Positions 9,922 to 16,605 of a stretch of 38,547 nt of DNA are shown piece by piece. Numbering within the stretch: position 1 is the first letter of the stretch; every line of letters starts with the position of its first letter. Source of the stretch: Planctomycetota bacterium (lineage in GTDB: Bacteria; Planctomycetota; UBA8742; UBA2392); contig JAJVIO010000052.1 in the NCBI GenBank assembly GCA_022071975.1, positions 1-38,547 of the forward strand, written 5' to 3'. A program made the translations under genes and the position numbers. The notes under the pieces were generated by a model. That model saw nothing but the letters and a program-made list of their open reading frames with translations, made no database searches and had not been told where the DNA came from.

Positions 9922-10929
9922 CTAATCGTTCTTGGGCATGACCAGCGATTGCGCCAGCGTGTTGCTGCGGCCGGAGAAAACCTCCACCTCGACGGCTTCA
10001 CCCGGGCGGTCCGGGCTGCCGGCCCACACTTTGAAGGTGCCGGGCGGCACGCGTTTGATGACGAAACGGCCGAGTTCGTCGGTGCTGGCTCCGCCCTTCC
10101 AGTCCTGGCTGATGCTGCCTGCCAGGGCCTCCTGCACGTTGGGCGACAGCAGGCGCACGCTTTCTGCGTCCAGCAGCCCGAGTTTGCCGGTGCAGAACAC
10201 CTGCACGCCCGCGGCCGCCGCGTTCTCGCTGTCCAGCACTTCGCCCTCGATGGTGGTGTCGTTCGAGAAGGCGTGCAGTTGCAGCTCGATTGGTCGTTCC
10301 GGGTCGGGCGTAAGCACACTGCTCAGGCCGTAGCCGTTCTTGTTGGCGGAAACTGCGATCTCGGTTTCTTCGCCCTCGCGAGGGGAGTAGCGCAGGGCAA
10401 AGGAGAAGCGGCCGTCTTTGCCGGTGGTGACGGCCTGCACGGCCTCAAGCGTGTGGCCGCCGACGCTGCTGGTGCGCACGACATATGCCACCACGTTGGC
10501 GCCGGGGAGCGCGGCGCGATCCTGGTCGATGACCGTGCCGAAGGCGATCGCCTCAAGGCCATCGGTGCCCAGCCCGAAGCCGGCTTTGACCGGCTTGGGG
10601 AAACCGTGGGCCTCGGGGCCGGTGGTGGGTTTTTCCTCGGGTTCGGGTTTTGGCTCGGGCTTAGGCTCCGGGCGTGGCTCTGGCTTGGGTTCCGGACGGG
10701 GCTCTGGCTGTGGTTCAGGTTTCGGCTCGGGTTTCGGTTGCGGCGCAGGCTGGTTAGCCGGCGGCAGCGGCGTGTTGGCGGCCGGGGCGGTGTCCGGTTC
10801 TATCGAAGAAACTCGAGGCCGCGGCACAGGCCGGGGTGAGTCGTCGCCCAACATGAAATAGACGGCAACGCCGGCGCCCACGAACAGCAGCACGATCAGG
10901 ACGATGATGCCGAGAGGGGATTTGCGCAT
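9922..10929 (-). CDS. Membrane-anchored protein with PEP/K spacer and two carboxypeptidase-regulatory-like domains
   Basis: A 335-residue protein from the ATG at 10927-10929. A longer TTG start at 10986 is possible, but the ATG places the membrane segment at the N-terminus (KSPLGIIVLIVLLFVGAGVA, residues 3-22, positively charged start inside). Residues about 45-110 are a Pro-rich spacer with a PEPK/PEPR period, like the periplasm-spanning segment of TonB. Residues about 120-225 and 235-335 look like two carboxypeptidase D regulatory-like beta-sandwiches (GTVIDQDRAALPGANVVAY, TTGKDGRFSFAL; IEGEVLDSENAAAAGVQVF, TDELGRFVIKRVPPGTFKVW). It probably anchors to the cytoplasmic membrane and reaches out to the cell wall or outer membrane. 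A binding role is likely; no catalytic motif is visible. No strong ribosome binding site precedes the ATG. Confidence 0.78.
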   Translation of the reverse strand: MRKSPLGIIVLIVLLFVGAGVAVYFMLGDDSPRPVPRPRVSSIEPDTAPAANTPLPPANQPAPQPKPEPKPEPQPEPRPEPKPEPRPEPKPEPKPEPEEKPTTGPEAHGFPKPVKAGFGLGTDGLEAIAFGTVIDQDRAALPGANVVAYVVRTSSVGGHTLEAVQAVTTGKDGRFSFALRYSPREGEETEIAVSANKNGYGLSSVLTPDPERPIELQLHAFSNDTTIEGEVLDSENAAAAGVQVFCTGKLGLLDAESVRLLSPNVQEALAGSISQDWKGGASTDELGRFVIKRVPPGTFKVWAGSPDRPGEAVEVEVFSGRSNTLAQSLVMPKND

Positions 10930-11375
10930 ACGGATGGAACGAACGTCCGGGACGCCCCGATTGTAGAAAGGGTGCAATCGGCGCAACAGCCCGCCGCCCA
11001 GCCCGCCACGGAAGTGGCGGGAATCGGGCGGGCCATTGGTCGAGTGGGTTCAGGTTACGTCAACGCGATGATTGGACCGTAGCCAGAGGGAAGATTGGCC
11101 GGCCCAACACCCGCCACTTCCGTGGCGGGCTGCGGCGGGCACCAATGAAATCACCCGCTTGCGCGGGTGGTTTCATTGGTGGACCCGAGGGGATTCGAAC
11201 CCGCAAACAGTCCAGTGGACTGTTTGCGACGCGCAGTAGCCCGGCCAAAGCCCGCCCAAAGGCGGGCGACGCCGGGCGTAAGCGGAGCGGTCGCGGATCC
11301 CGCCATGGACACGCCCGCGTTGCCAAGGTTGCAACGGGCACTACGACAACAGCCCGCGAAAGCGGGCTGTTGTCG
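10930..11375. other. Hairpin-rich intergenic region with a stray tRNA 3' end
   Basis: No credible gene. Two related palindromes occur: CCCGCCAC-GGAA-GTGGCGGG (11002-11021) and CCCGCCAC-TTCC-GTGGCGGG (11110-11129). A duplicated tRNA-Ala 3' end between two further hairpins follows (11142-11228). The stretch 11245-11290 is rich in GCCCGCC/GGCGGGC repeats. Confidence 0.6.
11142..11228 (-). repeat. Isolated tRNA-Ala 3' end set between two hairpins
   Basis: 26 bases at 11177-11202 are identical to 11376-11401, the last part of the tRNA-Ala gene (T loop TTCGAAT, 3' acceptor strand and CCA). No D arm, anticodon arm or matching 5' acceptor strand is found beside it, so it is not a functional tRNA. 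It is flanked by a 17-bp stem at 11142-11179 (loop TTGC), whose arm overlaps the CCA, and by an 11-bp stem at 11203-11227 (loop AGT) on the other side. The intact tRNA has the same arrangement on its 3' side: a 15-bp stem at 11343-11376 that overlaps its CCA. Confidence 0.75.
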
Positions 11376-11376
11376 T
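11343..11376 (-). terminator. Hairpin directly after tRNA-Ala
   Basis: A 15-bp perfect stem (11343-11357 with 11362-11376) with a GAAA loop on the plus strand (TTTC on the transcribed strand). It begins at the last base of the encoded CCA of tRNA-Ala. No U tract follows, so it may be a processing or decay barrier, or a repeat, rather than a classical terminator. Confidence 0.45.
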
Positions 11377-11451
11377 GGTGGACCCGAGGGGATTCGAACC
11401 CCTGACCTATGCATTGCGAACGCATCGCTCTACCAACTGAGCTACGGGCCC
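11376..11451 (-). tRNA. tRNA-Ala (anticodon CGC)
   Basis: 76 bases including an encoded CCA. On the minus strand: acceptor GGGCCCG with CGGGTCC, D arm GCTC-AGTTGGTA-GAGC, anticodon stem ATGCG/TGCAT with loop TTCGCAA (anticodon CGC), and T arm AGGGG-TTCGAAT-CCCCT. The G3-U70 wobble pair, the main alanine identity element, is present. It reads the GCG codon, which fits the high GC content of the surrounding genes. Confidence 0.95.
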
Positions 11452-11511
11452 ACGGCAGGCCGAAAACGTACATTCCCTGTGTTAAACGGCAACAGGGCGG
11501 CGCAAGTTGCA

Positions 11512-11588
11512 GTAGGGACACGCTGCCGCGTGTCCCTACCCGTTGGATCCCGGGCCTTTCCTACGGACACGCTGCCGCGTGTCCCTAC
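11512..11588. repeat. Two tandem palindromes before the hydrolase gene
   Basis: GGGACACGC-TGCC-GCGTGTCCC with flanks GTA/TAC (11512-11539) and a second copy GGACACGC-TGCC-GCGTGTCC (11565-11584, plus CTAC to 11588) lie head to tail about 50 bp apart. They share the same loop TGCC and the following CGTT(G/A)GAT. They lie between tRNA-Ala and the hydrolase gene, and could act as a terminator for upstream transcription or be dispersed REP-like repeats. Confidence 0.7.
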
Positions 11589-11660
11589 GCGTTAGATTCC
11601 GGCCGCGAAACACACTAGGATTACGCCCCGCACGGGGTTCGTTTGTCATTGGGAGACGTG

Positions 11661-12848
11661 ATGAAGAAACTCGCCTGGCTGATCTTGCCCGCCCTGCTGC
11701 TGGTTTACGCGCCCATCCAGGCGCAGAAGGCGGAGCCCAAGCAAGACTTTCCCGCCCGCAACGCCAAGGCCACGCTGCCGGAAACGCAGCCCGAAGACGG
11801 CCCCGGAGGCAGCAAGTACGCCCACGAAAAGGTCGAGGTGTACACCGCGCTCGAAGGCGGCGAGCACTACTGGCTTTACATGCCCGCCGAGCCGCGCCCC
11901 AAGAAAGCCCCGGTGGTGGTGTTCGTGCACGGTTACGGCCAGCTTGACCCGGAGGGTTACGACGCCTGGATCAACCACCTGTGCCGCCGCGGCAACCTGG
12001 TGATCTACCCGCAGTACCAGGCCCACGGCCTTGAGCCGCCCACCAACTACGCGCCCAACGCCGCCACCAGCATCCTCGACGCCTTCAAGTACCTTGAAGC
12101 CGACGCCGAGCGCGTGCAGCCCGAGAAAGACAAGTTCGCCATCGCCGGCCACAGCGCCGGTGGCGTGACTACCGCGAACCTTGCCGCCGACTGGGAAACC
12201 CTGAAGCTGCCCAAGCCCAAGGCCGTGATGCCCGTGCAGCCCGGCCGCGCCTTCAACAGCAGCAGCAAGGCGCAGAAGAACGGGCTGATCCCGCTGTCTG
12301 ATTTCAGCGGCATCCCCGAGGAAGCCCTGCTGCTGTGCGTGTTCGGAGACAGCGACCACACCGTGGGCTCATGGTGCGCGAAAGAGTTTTTCGTGAAGGC
12401 CACAAAGGTTAAGCCCGAGAACAAGAACCTGGTCGAGTTCGTCAGCAGCGACTACGGCAAAGAAGCCGTCGTCGCCACGCACCGCACACCTGCAGCACCT
12501 TCCACCATGGCCGACATGGTGGACATCTGGGACTGGTACGGTTACTGGAAGCTGCTGGACGGCCTGACCGACGCCGCCTTCCATGGCAAGAACCGCGAGT
12601 ACGCCCTGGGCGACACACCCCAGCAGAAAGACATGGGCAGCTACAGCGACGGCCGGCCGTTCGAGAAGCTGAAGGTCTGGAAGGGCGACGCCGAGATCAA
12701 CCCGGATGAAGAATACACGCCGGTGTTTGACCGCAACGGCAACCGCAACCAGAAGGCGCCGGAGCCGAAGGAAGCGGAGCCGAAGAAAGACAAGCCCACG
12801 GAAACCCCCGGCCGTAAGGAAGACAAGGAAGAGGAAGAAGAGTTTTAG
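11661..12848 (+). CDS. Secreted alpha/beta hydrolase
   Basis: A 395-residue protein starting at ATG 11661 with GGGAG six bases upstream. Signal peptide MKKLAWLILPALLLVYAPIQ, cleavage near AQA. The alpha/beta hydrolase core begins with VVVFVHGYG (oxyanion region, about residues 90-98). The nucleophile elbow is AGHSAGG with Ser165. Candidate acids are Asp230 or Asp232 in FGDSDHTVG and the candidate base is His274 in ATHRTPA. This layout resembles dienelactone hydrolase and cutinase/PET-hydrolase-like enzymes, so an ester is the likely substrate, but it cannot be named. The last 45 residues are a charged Pro/Glu/Lys tail ending in a run of Glu. It stands alone between two tRNA genes. Confidence 0.87.
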   Translation: MKKLAWLILPALLLVYAPIQAQKAEPKQDFPARNAKATLPETQPEDGPGGSKYAHEKVEVYTALEGGEHYWLYMPAEPRPKKAPVVVFVHGYGQLDPEGYDAWINHLCRRGNLVIYPQYQAHGLEPPTNYAPNAATSILDAFKYLEADAERVQPEKDKFAIAGHSAGGVTTANLAADWETLKLPKPKAVMPVQPGRAFNSSSKAQKNGLIPLSDFSGIPEEALLLCVFGDSDHTVGSWCAKEFFVKATKVKPENKNLVEFVSSDYGKEAVVATHRTPAAPSTMADMVDIWDWYGYWKLLDGLTDAAFHGKNREYALGDTPQQKDMGSYSDGRPFEKLKVWKGDAEINPDEEYTPVFDRNGNRNQKAPEPKEAEPKKDKPTETPGRKEDKEEEEEF

Positions 12849-12956
12849 ACACGCTGGATACGGGCAGGAGTGGCATCGAGTCGCATGCCGACTCGAAAGT
12901 GAAGCTCTGCGGAACGGCAGCAGACGCGCTGGATTTATGCTGGAGTGGCAACAGGC
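12847..12956 (+). repeat. Degenerate partial copies of tRNA-Leu upstream of the tRNA
   Basis: Eighteen bases (12920-12937, GCAGACGCGCTGGATTTA) are identical to 12975-12992 inside tRNA-Leu, covering the end of its D arm and the 5' anticodon arm. The match continues loosely (TGCTGGAGTGG against GGTTCCAGTGG). A third, more decayed version begins at 12847 (AGACACGCTGGATA, then GGAGTGGCA), 75 bases before the second. None can fold as a complete tRNA. Confidence 0.6.
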
Positions 12957-13041
12957 GCAGGGGTGGCGAAATTGGCAGACGCGCTGGATTTAGGTTCCAG
13001 TGGGGAAACCCGTGCGGGTTCAAGTCCCGCCCCCTGCACCA
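12957..13041 (+). tRNA. tRNA-Leu (anticodon TAG)
   Basis: 85 bases with encoded CCA and a long class II variable arm. Acceptor GCAGGGG/CCCCTGC, D arm with TTGGCAGA, anticodon stem CTGGA/TCCAG around loop TTTAGGT (anticodon TAG), variable arm TGGGGAAACCCGT, and T arm GCGGG-TTCAAGT-CCCGC. It reads CTA codons. Its 3' end lies only four bases from the stop codon of the convergent FHA gene. Confidence 0.95.
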
Positions 13042-13045
13042 GGCT

Positions 13046-13477
13046 TCACGAATCGCGGCGCTTGACGGTGATCTTGGGCTTGGCCTTGGCGGGCTCGCGC
13101 AGCAGCTCCATCCGGAAACTCTCGTTAGTGCCCAGCCGCAGCTCGATCGGCGCTTTGCGCATGCCGATGATCTGGTCGCGCCCGTCCACCTTGTGCCCGT
13201 TCAGAAACGTGCCGTGCTTGGACAGATCCTCAATGTAAATCGCCTTTGCGCCCTGGAAGCTGATCTTCACGTGGTGGCGGCTTACCGTGTGCAGGTGATC
13301 GTCCTTGCCGGCCGTGGCTTTGTGCGGCTTGTCGGTCGCGTCGCTGTCCCCGACGCGGATGGTGCAGTCGCGTGAACGGCCGATGATTGCCTCGCCGCCT
13401 TCTTCAATCACGTACTCCTTGCCTTTGCAGAAGCCCGCAATGCCGGTCAGCTTGATGGTCAGGGTTTCTTCGGCCAT
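13046..13477 (-). CDS. Small FHA-domain protein
   Basis: A 143-residue soluble protein that is almost entirely one forkhead-associated (phosphothreonine-binding) domain. Key residues are all there: Gly-Arg in AIIGRSRDCTIRV, Ser and His in TVSRHHVKISF, and Asn-Gly in HGTFLNGHKV. An extra loop of about 20 charged residues (DATDKPHKATAGKDDHLH) separates the GR strand from the SxxH motif. Such domains read Ser/Thr kinase signals; no kinase gene is near. The ATG at 13475-13477 is three bases after the yebC stop, so the two are probably translated from one mRNA, although there is no strong ribosome binding site. The C-terminus is basic (KAKPKITVKRRDS). Confidence 0.9.
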   Translation of the reverse strand: MAEETLTIKLTGIAGFCKGKEYVIEEGGEAIIGRSRDCTIRVGDSDATDKPHKATAGKDDHLHTVSRHHVKISFQGAKAIYIEDLSKHGTFLNGHKVDGRDQIIGMRKAPIELRLGTNESFRMELLREPAKAKPKITVKRRDS

Positions 13478-13480
13478 GGG

Positions 13481-14230
13481 CTATTTCAGCTCGGCGAGCA
13501 TGGATTCGGGCGGCTCGTGGTTGGTGTAGACATTCTGGACGTCGTTGTTGTCCTCCAGCGCGTCCACCAGTTTCTGCACCTTGCGCGCGGTCTCTTCATC
13601 GACTTCGTTGCGCAGGTGGGGGATGTATTCGAGCTGGGCCGAGATCCAGCCGATCTTCTTCGCCTGCAGGGCCTTCTTCACGGGCTCAAGGGCGACGGCC
13701 GGCGTGGTTACGGTGAAGCCTTCGTCGTCGGCCTGCAGGTCTTCGGCGCCGGCCTCGGCCACGATCTCGAGCAACTGGTCTTCGGGCGGGGCGCCGTCCT
13801 TTTCGATGATCACGATGCCTTTGCGGTCGAAGCTGTGCATCACGCTGCCGCTCTGGCCCAGGTTGCCGCCGTTCTTTTCGAAGGCGTGCTTGATGTCGGG
13901 CGCGGTGCGCTTGCGGTTGTCGGTCAGGGCTTCAACGATGATCGCCACGCCGCCCGGCGCGTAACCCTCGTACACCAGCTCTTCAGGATCGGCGCCCGCC
14001 AGTTCGCCCGTGCCGCGTTTGATGGCGCGGTCGATGTTGGCGGCCGGCATGTTTTCTTTGCGGGCCTCAAGGATGGCGTCGGCGAGACGGTTGTTGGTTT
14101 CGGGATCGCCGCCGCCGAGGCGCGCGGCCACGATGATGCCGTGGGCCAGCTTGCTCCAGATCTTGCCGCGCTTTTTGTCCACCGCGGCTTTGCGGTGCTT
14201 GATGTTCGCCCACTTGCTGTGACCAGCCAT
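13481..14230 (-). CDS. yebC: YebC/PmpR family protein (TACO1-like)
   Basis: A 249-residue protein of usual family length. It starts with the signature MAGHSKWANIKHRKAAVDKK and carries the conserved NMPAANIDRAIKRGTGE, YEGYAPGGVAIIVEALTDNR, GGNLGQSGSVMHSFDRKG and LEYIP segments. Family members are reported as DNA-binding regulators and, more recently, as ribosome-associated factors that help translation through difficult stretches such as proline runs; which applies here cannot be read from sequence. AGGAAGG precedes the ATG by about eight bases. It is followed within three bases by the FHA gene. Confidence 0.96.
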   Translation of the reverse strand: MAGHSKWANIKHRKAAVDKKRGKIWSKLAHGIIVAARLGGGDPETNNRLADAILEARKENMPAANIDRAIKRGTGELAGADPEELVYEGYAPGGVAIIVEALTDNRKRTAPDIKHAFEKNGGNLGQSGSVMHSFDRKGIVIIEKDGAPPEDQLLEIVAEAGAEDLQADDEGFTVTTPAVALEPVKKALQAKKIGWISAQLEYIPHLRNEVDEETARKVQKLVDALEDNNDVQNVYTNHEPPESMLAELK

Positions 14231-14297
14231 GTGACTGCCCTTCCTTTAATGCGCGGATTATAGGGTTTGCGGGCACCTGCGCCTAGGCATACCGCCC

Positions 14298-14376
14298 GTG
14301 GGACTAGTGGGACGGGTGTGACCAGTGGGACTTCAGCAGTTCGTCCCACGGGTCCTACAAGTCCCTCATGTCCCAC
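14298..14376. repeat. GTGGGAC/GTCCCAC repeat cluster
   Basis: GTGGGAC-type heptamers occur at 14298, 14307 and 14325 and their complement GTCCCAC at 14342 and 14370, with looser copies between (GGGTCCTAC, AAGTCCCTC). The whole is an imperfect long inverted repeat centred near 14335. It lies between lptB and yebC, both on the minus strand, so it is in the leader of yebC or the trailer of lptB and could act as a terminator. Confidence 0.55.
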
Positions 14377-14379
14377 TGT

Positions 14380-15150
14380 TCACAGGGGTCCGCGCTTGCG
14401 GATTTCGTCGGCGCGCATCAGCTCGGTGTCCAGCTTGAAGCGCTCGCCGAGGTATTCCTTGCGCACCACGGGGTCGTCGGCGATTTCGCGCGGCGGGCCT
14501 TCCTTGATGACCTGGCCGTCCACGATGATGTAACTGCGGTCGGTCATGGGCAGCACTTCGCGCACGTTGTGGTCCGTGAGCAGCACGGCGATGTTCTTGC
14601 GCACCAGGCCGGAAACCAGCTCGCGCAGGTCCTGGATCGCGATGGGGTCAACGCCGGCGAACGGCTCATCCAGCAGGATCACCTTGGGATTGCCGATCAG
14701 CGTGCGCGCGATCTCGAGCCGGCGCTTCTCGCCGCCGCTGCAGGCGCCGGCCGGGTTGGTGCGGATCTTGTGCAGGCCGAACTCGTCGATCAGCTCTTCG
14801 AGCCGCTTGCTGCGCTCGGGGCGGGGCATGCTGGTGGTTTCAAGGATCGCCAGCAGGTTTTCCTCGACGGTCAGCTTGGCGAAGTAGGTGTCGTCCTGGG
14901 GCAGGTAGCCGAGGCCGTGGCGCACGCGCTTGTACATGGGCATGCGGGTGACGTCTTTGCCGTCGAGGATCACCTGGCCGCCGTTGGGGCGGTGCACGCC
15001 CATCAGCATCTTGAAGGTGGTGGATTTACCGGCGCCGTTGCGCCCCAGCAGGCCGACGATCTCGCCGGCTCCAACCTCAATGTTGACGCCGCGCACCACA
15101 GTGCGCCCGCCAAAACGCTTGGTAAGCCGATCGCCCTTCAAGACAGCCAT
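14380..15150 (-). CDS. lptB: LptB-type ABC transporter ATPase
   Basis: A 256-residue nucleotide-binding subunit. Walker A GRNGAGKST is at 36-44, Q loop in LGYLPQDD, signature ACSGGEKRRLEIAR, Walker B VILLDEPFAGVDP and H loop LLTDHNVRE. The YLPQ..YFAKLTVEENL and FAGVDPIAIQDL motifs fit LptB, the ATPase that powers lipopolysaccharide transport to the outer membrane, rather than LivG. No lptA, lptC, lptF or lptG gene is next to it, so the assignment rests on sequence alone. The start ATG is at 15148-15150 with only a weak ribosome binding site. The first signature residue is Cys where Leu is usual. Confidence 0.88.
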   Translation of the reverse strand: MAVLKGDRLTKRFGGRTVVRGVNIEVGAGEIVGLLGRNGAGKSTTFKMLMGVHRPNGGQVILDGKDVTRMPMYKRVRHGLGYLPQDDTYFAKLTVEENLLAILETTSMPRPERSKRLEELIDEFGLHKIRTNPAGACSGGEKRRLEIARTLIGNPKVILLDEPFAGVDPIAIQDLRELVSGLVRKNIAVLLTDHNVREVLPMTDRSYIIVDGQVIKEGPPREIADDPVVRKEYLGERFKLDTELMRADEIRKRGPL

Positions 15151-15246
15151 TGCCGGATGATCGAAGATGGAGGCAGAGTGCGCAAGGCGGCAGAGAACAG
15201 GAGCCGCAAGCGCCAGCGCGCGGGGATCGTCGGCAGGCGGCGGGGA

Positions 15247-15343
15247 AACAGCGAATTACCAATAACCAATTACCAATTTCAAATTGGCCCCGGGATGCCG
15301 GGGCATTGGTAATTGAAAATTGGTTATTGGTAATTTGCTGTTC
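15247..15343. repeat. Inverted-repeat element 'D', copy 1
   Basis: A 97-bp element bounded by AACAGCGAATTACC and GGTAATTTGCTGTT. The arms are made of ATTACCAATAACCAATT units in inverted orientation around a GC-rich centre (CCCCGGGATGCCGGGG). It lies between lptB and the RNase HII-like gene, 13 bases after the latter's stop, and may serve as its terminator. Copies occur at 16455-16543 and, as one arm only, at 30245-30282. Confidence 0.8.
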
Positions 15344-15356
15344 GACCAGGGCGCCC

Positions 15357-16343
15357 CTACTTCTTCCGGATCAAGCGTTCATCCGGCACGCCGATCTTTC
15401 TGCGCAGCTCGCCGGTGTCGCTCAGCCAGCGCTTGCCATCCTGGTAGTAGCCTGCTGTCGGCTTGATGTCGGCGTCGTAAGTATGGAACCAGGCGTTGAA
15501 CTGGTGCATGGTCAGCTCGCGCATGTACTTGGCCGCCATGCTGGCCAGCGCGATCGGCAGATGCTCGCTTTCGCCCTTCTCCTTGAACGCGATGAACATG
15601 CGGGGGCAGCCCTGCACCTCGGGGATGCTCAGCTCGTAGGTGCTGATCTCTTTCTCCTCGGTGAAGATCTCGATCTGCGCCTCCGGGAACTGCGCCGCCA
15701 GCGCGCGGCCGTAACGTGTACGGCCGCCCTGGCGGTCGCACACCACGGCGAGCTGCCGGTGCTTTTCCCACAGCGGGCCGATGATGCGCGCGATGCCCTC
15801 GAACTCGGCGCGCGCCTTGTTGCCGAGGCGCTGGATCAGGCGGTTCAGCTCGCCCTCGTAGATCGGCGCGACGCCCAGCGCCGCAAGGCCGTAGCCCGCG
15901 GCCTGCAGCGCGCGGCCGATGGCCTGGCCGCGCAGGGCCGCGCGGTCGGCGCCGGCCTCAAGCGGGAAGGGCTGCGGCGGCTTGGTGTACCAGTCGTAGT
16001 TCTCGGGCTTTTCGCGCGAGAGGGGCGCGAAGGCGGTGCGGAAAGCGGTGAAGTCGGCGAGATCGTGGCCCGCCAGGGCCGCCCAGGCCAGCAGCTCTTC
16101 TTCCAGCGCCAGCAGACCCTTGGCCGGCGAGTACAGCTTCTTGCTGTCGCACACCACGGGGCGCTTTTTGCGCTCGGCGGGCTCGCGTCCGAGGTTTAGC
16201 GCTTGCCACATGTCGAGGTGCAGCACGCCGGTGGGCGTCATGGCCTGCGGCAGTGTGAAGGCCGCGTAGCCCAGTGTGAGCGGGCCCAGGATGGGGCCAA
16301 GGCCGGCCTCGTCGATACCCAGGATGGTGCGGTAGTGCGCCAT
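15357..16343 (-). CDS. Divergent RNase HII-like protein
   Basis: A 328-residue protein, much longer than RNase HII (about 200-215). The N-terminus GIDEAGLGPILGPL matches the RNase HII start (GIDEAGRGPLAGP) and keeps the acidic pair Asp11-Glu12, but has Leu for Arg at the third variable site. DSKKLYSP matches the DSKKL motif and ALASMAAKYMREL matches the ASIIAKVTRD helix. About 110 extra residues lie in the middle (LEEELLAWAALAG to KARAEFEGIARII). VVCDRQGG may supply a catalytic Asp. It is therefore an RNase H-fold nuclease-like paralogue that may act on RNA-DNA hybrids or another nucleic acid. The start is the ATG at 16341-16343; the ribosome binding site is weak. Confidence 0.82.
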   Translation of the reverse strand: MAHYRTILGIDEAGLGPILGPLTLGYAAFTLPQAMTPTGVLHLDMWQALNLGREPAERKKRPVVCDSKKLYSPAKGLLALEEELLAWAALAGHDLADFTAFRTAFAPLSREKPENYDWYTKPPQPFPLEAGADRAALRGQAIGRALQAAGYGLAALGVAPIYEGELNRLIQRLGNKARAEFEGIARIIGPLWEKHRQLAVVCDRQGGRTRYGRALAAQFPEAQIEIFTEEKEISTYELSIPEVQGCPRMFIAFKEKGESEHLPIALASMAAKYMRELTMHQFNAWFHTYDADIKPTAGYYQDGKRWLSDTGELRRKIGVPDERLIRKK

Positions 16344-16420
16344 GGCCCGATTGTGGCTGGCCGCATCGCCGGCGCGAGCAAGTGGAGGGAATGCGGATTG
16401 CTGTCAGGAAGTGGGGTTTC

Positions 16421-16543
16421 AGGAGGCAGGAGGCAGTAGGCAGGAGGCAGGAAAAACAGCGAATTCTCAATGACTGATTACCAATTGACCGGGAGCGTAG
16501 CGGCATTGGTAATTGAAAATTGGTTATTGGTAATTTGCTGTTC
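16421..16543. repeat. AGGAGGCAGG simple repeat plus element 'D', copy 2
   Basis: 16421-16451 is a run of AGGAGGC/AGTAGGC units. It leads directly into a second copy of the 'D' inverted repeat (16455-16543), with AACAGCGAATT on the left and GGTAATTTGCTGTT on the right. The left arm has diverged (CTCAATGACTGATT), while the right arm is identical to copy 1. Confidence 0.75.
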
Positions 16544-16585
16544 AACCGGAGCGCTGCTGGCTTCGCTTGCGGATTACGTTGTCGC

Positions 16586-16605
16586 GGGCGATGCAGGCAT
16601 CGCCC
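16586..16605 (-). terminator. Hairpin directly after the pseudopilin stop
   Basis: GGGCGATG (16586-16593) pairs with CATCGCCC (16598-16605), directly against the stop codon at 16606-16608. No U tract follows on the minus strand. It could end the pilus-like operon or be a dispersed palindrome. Confidence 0.45.

Noticed and set aside
9922..10986. A TTG start at 10986 for the PEP-spacer protein.
   Set aside because: The ATG 57 bases later puts the membrane helix at the N-terminus with a short positive lead; neither start has a clear ribosome binding site.
11177..11260. A second complete tRNA gene beside tRNA-Ala.
   Set aside because: Only the T loop and 3' acceptor strand are present; no 5' acceptor strand, D arm or anticodon arm pairs with it.
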